Assembly: GCA_039805565.1 (NCBI GenBank)
Contig: JBDLTZ010000021.1
Location: 1 to 27,477 of the forward strand
DNA from: CALJIC01 sp039805565
Lineage (GTDB): Bacteria > Chloroflexota > Chloroflexia > Chloroflexales > Roseiflexaceae
Length of the DNA stretch: 27,477 bases
Direction of reading: 5' to 3'
Shown here one piece after another: positions 16,449 to 23,644 of this stretch. The notes beneath the pieces are model-generated. The model searched no databases and was not told the DNA's origin. It saw only the letters and a list, made by a program, of their open reading frames with translations. The first letter of the stretch is position 1, and each line of letters begins with the position of its first letter. Made by a program: the position numbers and the translations under genes.

Positions 16449-16491
16449 AGCGCCGCCGCTGACAGCTCAGGGCGCGCGGCAGGAGGTAGTT

Positions 16492-16824
16492 ATGGCAGTA
16501 CTTGTTCCGTTGGCTGTGGTGGCCGGGCTGGGCGCCGTGCTGTACAGCTGGTACCGGCGCGAGACGATGTCCGAGGGCGATGCGCTGGTCTATCTGCAGA
16601 GCGAGCACGAGCACTTCCACCTGCACGTCGACCTCCCGGCGGGCATGGAGATCGAGCCCGGCGACACCATCGAGCTGCTGACGGTGCCGCAGACTCACGG
16701 GCACACCCCGGGCGAGGTGAGCTACCCGAGTCGCGTGCGTCTGACGAAGGCCAGCTGGCTGCGGCGCACCCTGGTGAAGCGCAGCAGCCTGGTGGAGCTG
16801 AACGAGCTGGTCGAGCACCCGTAG
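16492..16824 (+). CDS. Small membrane-anchored His-rich protein upstream of acsF
   Basis: This 110-residue protein of unknown family has one N-terminal hydrophobic helix (about 2-20: AVLVPLAVVAGLGAVLYSWY) followed by a soluble domain of about 90 residues. Clustered histidines (His39, 41, 43, 45 in SEHEHFHLHVD; His69 and 71 in PQTHGHTPGE) could bind metal, and the C-terminus is basic then acidic. An excellent AGGAGG sits 5 nt before the ATG, arguing it is a real, well-translated gene. It lies between bchM and acsF in the same direction, 61 bp ahead of acsF. The context suggests a role in the Mg-protoporphyrin methyl ester cyclase step. No similarity to Ycf54 or BciE can be judged by eye. Confidence 0.75.
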   Translation: MAVLVPLAVVAGLGAVLYSWYRRETMSEGDALVYLQSEHEHFHLHVDLPAGMEIEPGDTIELLTVPQTHGHTPGEVSYPSRVRLTKASWLRRTLVKRSSLVELNELVEHP

Positions 16825-16885
16825 GACCGCAGGCGCGGCGGAGGTTGTGAGGGCGCGGCCCTCCAAGTAAAGAGGAACAGCACCA

Positions 16886-17995
16886 ATGATGACAATGCCC
16901 GGCGAGTTCTCGCAGACCACGCGCCACGCCCTCAAGGAGGCGGTGCTCACCCCGCGCTTCTACACCACCGACTACAAGGCCGTGGACAAGCTGCACGTCG
17001 AGCACATGCGCGACGAGTTCGAGTGGATCCGCGGCGAGTTCGAGCGCGACTACAACAAGGGCCACTTCGTGCGCAACGAGGAGTTCCAGGCGAACTTCGA
17101 CGACATGCCGGTGCGCGACCTGTACATCGAGTTTCTCGAGCGCTCATGCACTGCCGAGTTCAGCGGCTGCATCCTGTACGCCGAGATGGTCAAGCACCTC
17201 AAAGACCCGACGATGCGCTCGATCTTCAAGAGCATGAGCCGCGACGAGGGTCGCCACGCGGGCTTCCTCAACAAGACCATGGCCGATCTGAATGTGGCCA
17301 TGAACCTTGGCGTGCTGCACACCCGCAAGAAATACACCTACTTCCAGCCGAAGTTCATCTTCTACACCGTCTACCTGTCCGAGAAGATCGGCTACGCTCG
17401 CTACATCACGATCTTCCGCCACCTGCAGCAGAACCCCCAGGGTCTCATCCACCCGATCTTCAAGTGGTTCGAGGAGTGGTGCAACGACGAGTACCGCCAC
17501 GGCGAGTTCTTCAGCCTGCTGATGCGCAGCCAGCCGGAGCTGCTGCGCGGCGCGAACCTGCGCTGGATCCGCTTCTTCCTGCTGGCGGTGTACGCCACGA
17601 TGTACCTGAACGACTCGCGCCGCGCTGAGTTCTACAGCGCCATGGGACTCAACTGGCGCGACTACGACCAGAAGGTCATCCGCCTCACGAACCAGATCAG
17701 CACACAGGTCTTCCCGCACACGCTGCCGGTGGACGACCCGCGCTTCTTCCGCAACCTGGACGCCTGCACCACCTACGACGCGCAGATCCGCGCGCTCCAG
17801 GGGCGCTCCGACCCGATCGCCGCCGTGCAGAAGGCGCGTCTGACCTCGGCCATCGGCCTGCGGCTGCTCGCGAACTACCGCCTGCCGCCGCTCGTCACGC
17901 AGGAGGCGACGCGCTGGAAGGGGCTTGAGGGCTTCCCGAACTACCCCGGGCCGGGCTGGAAGGAGACGCGGGGGCTGCATCCCGCCACAGCTTAG
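16886..17995 (+). CDS. acsF: Oxygen-dependent Mg-protoporphyrin IX monomethyl ester cyclase, diiron subunit
   Basis: The 369-residue AcsF has the ferritin-like diiron signature: acidic residues in FLERSCTAEFSG (Glu85, Glu91), DEGRH (Glu121, His124), WFEEWCNDEYRHGE (Glu202, His205). The flanking sequence (LTPRFYTTDYKAVDKLHV, KYTYFQPKFIFYTVYLSEKIGYARYI) is highly characteristic. The enzyme closes isocyclic ring E aerobically to give divinyl-protochlorophyllide; its presence implies life with at least some oxygen. AAAGAGG lies about 11 nt before the ATG. It is followed by a repeat-rich gap before bchH. No heptad insertion is seen in this gene. Confidence 0.95.
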   Translation: MMTMPGEFSQTTRHALKEAVLTPRFYTTDYKAVDKLHVEHMRDEFEWIRGEFERDYNKGHFVRNEEFQANFDDMPVRDLYIEFLERSCTAEFSGCILYAEMVKHLKDPTMRSIFKSMSRDEGRHAGFLNKTMADLNVAMNLGVLHTRKKYTYFQPKFIFYTVYLSEKIGYARYITIFRHLQQNPQGLIHPIFKWFEEWCNDEYRHGEFFSLLMRSQPELLRGANLRWIRFFLLAVYATMYLNDSRRAEFYSAMGLNWRDYDQKVIRLTNQISTQVFPHTLPVDDPRFFRNLDACTTYDAQIRALQGRSDPIAAVQKARLTSAIGLRLLANYRLPPLVTQEATRWKGLEGFPNYPGPGWKETRGLHPATA

Positions 17996-17999
17996 TTGC

Positions 18000-18094
18000 T
18001 TCCCATCTCGCGGCGCAAGCGGGGGACTGGGGGCCTGCGGCCCCCGAGAACATACTCTGTTTCCCATCTCGCGGCGCAGCCGCGAGATGGGAAA
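18000..18094 (+). repeat. Direct repeat and perfect hairpins upstream of bchH
   Basis: The 18-mer TTCCCATCTCGCGGCGCA occurs at 18000-18017 and 18061-18078. The second copy opens a perfect 16-bp stem (18060-18075 with 18079-18094) around a GCA loop. Between them GGGGGCC, loop TGC, GGCCCCC forms another perfect hairpin (18029-18045). The large stem ends at the edge of the bchH ribosome site (AAGAAGG, about 18093-18099) and could gate its translation. Confidence 0.85.
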
Positions 18095-18104
18095 GAAGGC
18101 CAGA

Positions 18105-21100
18105 ATGAAATTCCTCTTCCTCACCATGGACGGCAACCACAACGCCGCGCTCCGCGAGGCTGCGGCGATGCTCCAGCGCGAGCACGGCCTCGACCTGCGC
18201 CTCGGGCTCTACGACGCCACCAAGCTGCGCTCCGCCGAGGACTGGTCCCGCCTGACCGCCGACGCCGCCGGCGCGGACCTGGTGTTTGGCTCGATGCTGT
18301 TCGGCGAGGAGTACGTCCGCCCGCTGGCAGAGATCTTCCGCACAATTGCGGCGCCGGTCTGCGTCATCACCAGCAACCCGGCGCTTATCCGCATGACCCG
18401 CATCGGGAAGCTCACCCTCCAGCAGCGGGAAGAGGACGAGGACGTATCGCCCCTGTCGCAGTGGGCGCGGCGCTTCCGCCCCAAGGGCGGCCACGGCGAG
18501 GGGCAGCGGCAGCTCGCCATGCTGCGGAACATCGGCAAGGTCCTGCAGCACATCCCCGGCAAAGCACGCGACCTCTCGACCTACATCACGGTCCACCAGT
18601 ACTGGATGCACAGCTCGCCCGAGAACCTCAAGCGCATGCTGGCGATGTTTGTCGAGCGCTATGTGCCGGGCTACCAGGGCCGACTCAAGGTCGAGGCGCC
18701 GATCGAGTACCCCGACCTGGCACTGTTCCACCCCGACGCCGAGGCGCCGTTCAAGGACCTGACGAGCTACCGGAAGTGGCTGAAGGCCCGCCAGACGCGG
18801 GCGAAGGACCGGGGGGCAAAAGCGGCTGATCCGCGCGGCGTGGTCGGGCTGCTCTCACTGCGCACTGTGGCCCTGAGCGGGAACACCGCGCACCTCGACG
18901 CGCTGACGCGCGCGCTTGAGCAGCGTGGCCTCGAGGTCCGCATGGCCTACAGCGCCGGGCTGGACTTCCGCCCAGCGATCGAGACGTTTTTCACGGACCA
19001 CGGACCACGGACCACGGACCACCGTTCGCCGGGCCTCCTGGACGTCATCCGGTCGTCGGTCGTCGGTCGCCGGTCGCCGGGTGCCAACGCCGCTGCCGCT
19101 GATGGCACGGCCGCCGTCGATGTGCTGCTCAACGGCGCAGGCTTCTCGCTGGTGGGCGGCATGGCCGAGAGCCGGCCCGAGGAGGCGGTAGAGGCGCTCC
19201 GCGCGCTCGACGTGGCCTACCTCGACATGATCCCGCTGGCGTTCCAGCGCGTCGAGGACTGGCTGGCCGACGACTCGGGCCTGACGCCGATGCAGCTGGC
19301 GATGAACGTGGCGATCCCTGAGCTGGACTCGGCCGCTGAGCCGCTGGTGTTCGGCGGGCCCACGAGCGGCAGCGACGCGTTCGTGCCGGTGCAGGCGCAG
19401 GTGGAGCTTGCCGCCGACCGCATCGCCAAGCGCGCCACGCTCCACCGCAAGCCGAACGGCGAGAAGAAGCTGGCGATCGTGCTGTTCAACTTCCCGCCCA
19501 CGCTCGGCAACGCCGGCACCGCCGCCTACCTCGATGTGTTCGCCGGCGTCCACCGCCTGATGACCGAGCTGCAAGGGCAAGGGTACGCGCTGGATGTTCC
19601 CGCCAGCCCCGAGGAGCTGCGGCGGCTGGTGGTGGAGGAGAACGCGCAGCAGTACGGCACCGACGGCAGCGTGGGCGCGCGCCTCAGCCTGGCCGACTAC
19701 CGCCGGCTGTTCCCGGCCTACGTCGATATCGAGCCGTTCTGGGGCCGCGCCCCGGGCGAGCTGCTCTCCGACGGGCAGGGGTTCTACATCCTCGGGCGAC
19801 AGTTCGGCAACGTGTTCGTCGGGCTCCAGCCGAGCTTCGGCTACGAGCGCGACCCGATGCGCCTGCTGATGGCCAAGGACGCCGCGCCGCACCACGGCTT
19901 CGCCGCCTTCTATACCTGGATCGAGCACCTGTTCGGCGCCGACGCGGTGCTGCACTTCGGCACCCACGGCGCGCTCGAGTTCATGCCGGGGAAGCAGGGC
20001 GGCATGACCACCCGCTGCTGGCCGACGCGCCTGCTCGGCAGCCTGCCCAACTTCTACTACTACAGCGTCAACAACCCGAGCGAGGGCACGATCGCCAAGC
20101 GCCGCGGCGCCGCCACGCTGGTGAGCTACATGGTGCCGCCGCTCCAGCAGGCCGGGCTCTACAAGGGGCTGCGGCTGCTGAAGGATAGCCTCGACCAGTA
20201 CCGCCAGCACCCCTCGGCGCAGCTCCTCGAGAGCATCCGCGGCCAGGCCGAGAAGCTGGGGATCACCCCGACGAGCGACGACCGGCAGCCGACGGCAGAC
20301 GGGCGAGCGGCGAGCACTGCGGTGGTTGTCGCTTCTAGCGCCACGTTTTCGGCGGGCACAGAAGGCGACGAGGCCTACGTCGCCGCACTGGCCCACGAGT
20401 TGATCCTCGTCGAGCAGCGCATGATCCCGATCGGCCTGCACGTGCTGGGCCGGGCGCCCTCGGCCGCCGAGCTGGCAGACATCCTCGCGCTGGCGGCGAG
20501 CTTCGTGCGGCCCGCCGCGGGCCACGGCCGCGAGCCTTACCCGCCGCTGCCGCAGCTGGTGGCCGCCGGGCTCGGCTGGGACTACGAGGCCACACGCCAA
20601 TCGCTGGCGCACGACCGGGCGGCGCAGGAGCGCTGGGAGCGGCTGGACGCGATCGTGCGCGCCGCCGCCCGCCTGCTGGTGGACGAGTACTGCGCCCGCG
20701 CGGCGGGGGCCGCCCCGCAGGATGCTCGGCTCGCTGACCTGCGCTTCCCCGGCAGCACCCCTTTCGAGCGCACGCTCTACCAGGAGGCCCGCGTCCCAAT
20801 CGCCGCCTCCGAGGCCCTGCGCCACGCGCTCGAAGATCTGCTCGGGCGCATGCTCCAGGAGCGCGAGCTAGAGGGGATCGAGCGCGCTCTGGCCGGCGGC
20901 TACATCCCGCCCTCCCCCGGCAATGACGTGGTGCGCAATCCGGCGGTGGCGCCCACCGGCCGCAACATCCACGGGCTCGACCCCTTCCGCGTGCCGACGC
21001 CGGCCGCGCAGGAGGCCGGCGAGCTGCTGGTGCGCGAGCTGATCGAGCGGCTGGCGGCGCAGCAGGGGCACGTACCCGAGACGATCGCGATGGTGCTGTG

Positions 21101-22148
21101 GGGCACCGACAACCTCAAGAGCGACGGCGAGGGTGTGGCGCAAGCGCTGGCGCTGATCGGCGCCCGCCCCGTCACCGACGAGCTCGGCAAGATCTGCGAC
21201 GTGCGGCTCATCCCGCTGCGCGAGCTCGGCCGGCCGCGCGTGGACGTGGTAATCACCGTCAGCGGCATCTTCCGCGACCTGCTCAGCCTCCAGATGGGGC
21301 TGCTGGACAAGGCCGCCCGGCTGGCCGCCGCCGCCGACGAGCCGCTGGAGATGAACTTTGTGCGGAAGCACGCCCTGGCGCAGGCTGCCGAGCTGGGCGT
21401 GGGCCTGGACGAAGCCGCGGCGCGCGTCTTCTCGAACGCCCCCGGCTCGTACGGGGCCAACGTCAACCACCTGGTCGAGAGCAGCGCCTGGGACTCGGCC
21501 GACCAGCTGGCCGACGCCTTCGTGCAGCGCAAGAGCTTCGCCTACGGCGCGCGCGGCGAGTGGCACGACGCCCGCCGCGTGATGGAGGCGGCGCTGTCCA
21601 CCGTGGACGCGACTTTCCAGAACGTGGACAGCTTCGAGGTCGGGATCAGCGATATCGACCACTACTATGAGTACCTGGGCGGAATCACCAAGAGTGTCGA
21701 GCTGCTGCGCGGCACGCGGCCGCCCGTGCTCCTGGCGGAGGCCCTTACCACCACCGGGCGGCTCTCGTCGCTCGAACAGATGGTGCGGCTGGAGACGCGC
21801 GCCAAGCTGCTGAACCCGAAGTGGTTCGAGGGCATGCTGGCGCACGGCTACCAGGGCGTGCACGAGATCGAGACGCGCGTGGGGAACACCTACGGCTGGA
21901 GCGCCACCGCCGATGCGGTGGAGGGCTGGGTCTACCAGGGTGTGGCCGAGACCTTCGTGCTGGACGAGCAGATGCGCGAGCGGCTGGCGGAGCTCAACCC
22001 GCACGCCACCGCCGGGATCGCGCGGCGGCTGCTCGAGGCGAGTGACCGCGGCTTCTGGGACGCCGATGAGGCCACGCTTGACGCCCTGCGGCAGATCTAC
22101 GGCGATCTCGAGGACCGGCTGGAGGGCGTGCGCGCGGTGACGGCGTAG
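18105..22148 (+). CDS. bchH: Magnesium chelatase large subunit, with two repeat-derived insertions
   Basis: BchH is the porphyrin-binding subunit that works with BchI and BchD to insert Mg2+ into protoporphyrin IX. The ATG at 18105 (MKFLFLTMDGNHNAALREAA) gives 1347 residues. It is preferred over the longer reading, which overlaps acsF and translates the upstream repeats. CobN/BchH-type blocks are clear: NFPPTLGNAGTAAYLDVFAG, HFGTHGALEFMPGKQGGM, LGRPRVDVVITVSGIFRDLL, NAPGSYGANVNHLVESSAW, and LNPKWFEGMLAHGYQGVHEI. Two low-complexity stretches look inserted: residues about 295-330 (heptad arrays at 18993-19020 and 19051-19085) and about 718-755 (degenerate heptads at 20272-20313). The reading frame is intact through both. 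Confidence 0.95.
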   Translation: MKFLFLTMDGNHNAALREAAAMLQREHGLDLRLGLYDATKLRSAEDWSRLTADAAGADLVFGSMLFGEEYVRPLAEIFRTIAAPVCVITSNPALIRMTRIGKLTLQQREEDEDVSPLSQWARRFRPKGGHGEGQRQLAMLRNIGKVLQHIPGKARDLSTYITVHQYWMHSSPENLKRMLAMFVERYVPGYQGRLKVEAPIEYPDLALFHPDAEAPFKDLTSYRKWLKARQTRAKDRGAKAADPRGVVGLLSLRTVALSGNTAHLDALTRALEQRGLEVRMAYSAGLDFRPAIETFFTDHGPRTTDHRSPGLLDVIRSSVVGRRSPGANAAAADGTAAVDVLLNGAGFSLVGGMAESRPEEAVEALRALDVAYLDMIPLAFQRVEDWLADDSGLTPMQLAMNVAIPELDSAAEPLVFGGPTSGSDAFVPVQAQVELAADRIAKRATLHRKPNGEKKLAIVLFNFPPTLGNAGTAAYLDVFAGVHRLMTELQGQGYALDVPASPEELRRLVVEENAQQYGTDGSVGARLSLADYRRLFPAYVDIEPFWGRAPGELLSDGQGFYILGRQFGNVFVGLQPSFGYERDPMRLLMAKDAAPHHGFAAFYTWIEHLFGADAVLHFGTHGALEFMPGKQGGMTTRCWPTRLLGSLPNFYYYSVNNPSEGTIAKRRGAATLVSYMVPPLQQAGLYKGLRLLKDSLDQYRQHPSAQLLESIRGQAEKLGITPTSDDRQPTADGRAASTAVVVASSATFSAGTEGDEAYVAALAHELILVEQRMIPIGLHVLGRAPSAAELADILALAASFVRPAAGHGREPYPPLPQLVAAGLGWDYEATRQSLAHDRAAQERWERLDAIVRAAARLLVDEYCARAAGAAPQDARLADLRFPGSTPFERTLYQEARVPIAASEALRHALEDLLGRMLQERELEGIERALAGGYIPPSPGNDVVRNPAVAPTGRNIHGLDPFRVPTPAAQEAGELLVRELIERLAAQQGHVPETIAMVLWGTDNLKSDGEGVAQALALIGARPVTDELGKICDVRLIPLRELGRPRVDVVITVSGIFRDLLSLQMGLLDKAARLAAAADEPLEMNFVRKHALAQAAELGVGLDEAAARVFSNAPGSYGANVNHLVESSAWDSADQLADAFVQRKSFAYGARGEWHDARRVMEAALSTVDATFQNVDSFEVGISDIDHYYEYLGGITKSVELLRGTRPPVLLAEALTTTGRLSSLEQMVRLETRAKLLNPKWFEGMLAHGYQGVHEIETRVGNTYGWSATADAVEGWVYQGVAETFVLDEQMRERLAELNPHATAGIARRLLEASDRGFWDADEATLDALRQIYGDLEDRLEGVRAVTA
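18993..19020 (+). repeat. In-frame heptad array in bchH, left arm (ACGGACC x4)
   Basis: Four perfect ACGGACC units encode part of the TDHGPRTTDHR stretch of BchH. The same word family recurs, degenerate, at 23951-23978 in bchI. Confidence 0.9.
19051..19085 (+). repeat. In-frame heptad array in bchH, right arm (GGTCGYC)
   Basis: Five units (GGTCGTC twice, GGTCGCC twice, GGGTGCC) lie 30 bp after the left array and on the opposite base-composition strand. They encode IRSSVVGRRSPG, closely similar to linker peptides in BchB and BchI. Confidence 0.88.
20272..20313 (+). repeat. Degenerate heptad array in bchH, second site
   Basis: Six degenerate 7-bp units (GAGCGAC, GACCGGC, AGCCGAC, GGCAGAC, GGGCGAG, CGGCGAG) encode SDDRQPTADGRA. 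The peptide shares DRQPTA-type wording with the BchB linker. Confidence 0.6.
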
Positions 22149-22161
22149 CGGGAAGGGCGAC

Positions 22162-22189
22162 GGGAGGGCCAGGGAGAGCTTGCCCTCCC
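22162..22189 (+). terminator. Hairpin between bchH and BCD transporter 2
   Basis: GGGAGGGC (22162-22169) pairs with GCCCTCCC (22182-22189) around a 12-nt loop, 13 bp after the bchH stop. No T-tract follows, so it may process or attenuate rather than terminate. The remaining gap to 22257 shows no gene. Confidence 0.4.
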
Positions 22190-22256
22190 TGATAAACACC
22201 CTTCTCCGTGCGCGGGCTGCGCCTGCACGCGTGGAACCTTCGCTGAGGGAAACAGT

Positions 22257-23561
22257 ATGACAATCGTCAACAATATCCGCCTGGGCCTGCTGCACATCGC
22301 CGTGGCGATCAGCTTTGTGCTGATCAACGGGGTGCTCAACCGCGTGATGATCCACGATATGGGCATCCTCGCCACGGTGGTTGCGCTGCTGGTGGTGCTG
22401 CCCTACCTGCTCTCGCCCGCCCAGGTCTGGATCGGCCAGTACTCCGACACCCACCCGATCTTCGGCTACCGGCGCACGCCCTACATCCTGGTCGGGGTGC
22501 TGCTGTGCGTGGGGGGGATGTTGCTCACGCCTCACGCCGCGCTGCTGATGGACCGCTCGTTCGGGCTGGGGTTGCTGCTCGGCGTGCTGGCCTTCGGCGC
22601 CTGGGGCGTGGGGTTCAACACCGCCGTGGTGGGCTACCTCGCGCTCGCCAGCGACCTCTCCAGCGAGGAGCAGCGCTCGCGCACCGTGGCCGTGATGTGG
22701 TTTATGATGATCACCAGTGTGATCATCACCGCGATCGTCAGCAGCCGCGCGCTCGACCCCTACAGCCACGAGAAGCTGCTGGCGACCTTCAATACGACCG
22801 GCCTGGTGTCGCTGGCCCTCACGGCGGTTGGGCTGGTGGGGCTCGAGCCACGGGTGCGCTCAGGCGCGCACGTCGCGCAGAGCCGCCAGAGCCAGGGGGC
22901 CGCCCTGCGCGCGGTGCTGGGCAACCCGCAGGCGCGCCTGTTCTTCATCTACCTGATCCTGCTGCTGGCCGCCATCCTCGGGCAGGACGTGCTGCTCGAG
23001 CCGTTTGGCGCCGCGGCCTTCGGTATGTCGGTGCGCGAGACGACGCAGCTGACGGCCATCTGGGGCGGGGCGACGCTGCTGGCGCTGCTCGCCTACGGGC
23101 TGCTGCTCAACCGATGGATCACGAAGTGCGCCGGCGCGATGCTCGGCGGGTCGCTGGCCGCGCTAGGGCTGCTGCTGATCGCCGCCAGCGGCATCACCGG
23201 CGAGCAGGCGCTGTTCGTGCCGGGCATCGCGGCCCTCGGCTTCGGCACCGGCATCGCCACCAGCACGAACCTCGCGCTGATGCTGGATATGACCACGCCC
23301 GAGCAGGTTGGCCTGTTCATCGGCGCGTGGGGCGTGGCCGACGCGCTGGCCCGCGGCCTGGGGACGATGCTTGGCGGCATCACGCGCGACATCATTACCG
23401 TGGCCACCGGCAGCGCCTCGGGCGGCTACATCAGCGTGTTCCTGATCGAGGCGCTGCTGCTGGGCGTGTCGCTTGTGCTGCTCCAGCGCATCAATGTCGG
23501 AGCCTTCCGCAGCCGACAGCCGACGCTCACCGAGCTCGTGGCGCTGTCGGGGGATGCGTAG
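22257..23561 (+). CDS. BCD/PucC-family MFS transporter (copy 2)
   Basis: The 434-residue, about 12-helix protein is homologous to the transporter at 8213-9580. Shared hallmarks are LPYLLSPAQVWIGQYSDTHP followed by IFGYRRTPYILVG, GMSVRETTQLTAIWGGATLL, and GLFIGAWGVADALARGLG. Such proteins support assembly of light-harvesting or reaction-centre complexes in the cytoplasmic membrane. It is clearly diverged from copy 1, so this is not a recent duplication. GAGGGAAA lies about 5 nt before the ATG. It is sandwiched between bchH and bchI, two Mg-chelatase genes. Confidence 0.88.
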   Translation: MTIVNNIRLGLLHIAVAISFVLINGVLNRVMIHDMGILATVVALLVVLPYLLSPAQVWIGQYSDTHPIFGYRRTPYILVGVLLCVGGMLLTPHAALLMDRSFGLGLLLGVLAFGAWGVGFNTAVVGYLALASDLSSEEQRSRTVAVMWFMMITSVIITAIVSSRALDPYSHEKLLATFNTTGLVSLALTAVGLVGLEPRVRSGAHVAQSRQSQGAALRAVLGNPQARLFFIYLILLLAAILGQDVLLEPFGAAAFGMSVRETTQLTAIWGGATLLALLAYGLLLNRWITKCAGAMLGGSLAALGLLLIAASGITGEQALFVPGIAALGFGTGIATSTNLALMLDMTTPEQVGLFIGAWGVADALARGLGTMLGGITRDIITVATGSASGGYISVFLIEALLLGVSLVLLQRINVGAFRSRQPTLTELVALSGDA

Positions 23562-23572
23562 CGGGCGCTCCC

Positions 23573-23621
23573 GAGTCGTGAGGCTTGAGTCGTGAGTCGT
23601 GTGTTGTGAGGCTTGAGCGTA
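23573..23621 (+). repeat. Heptad array between BCD transporter 2 and bchI
   Basis: Seven contiguous units (GAGTCGT, GAGGCTT, GAGTCGT, GAGTCGT, GTGTTGT, GAGGCTT, GAGCGTA) begin 11 nt after the transporter stop. They belong to the same word family as 16421-16448. Confidence 0.85.
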
Positions 23622-23644
23622 GCCCCATATCTGTGAGAGATCGT

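Noticed and set aside
17925..18104. N-terminal extension of bchH overlapping acsF
   Set aside because: The extension translates the repeat and hairpin DNA; the conserved BchH start MKFLFLTMDGN at 18105 has its own ribosome site.
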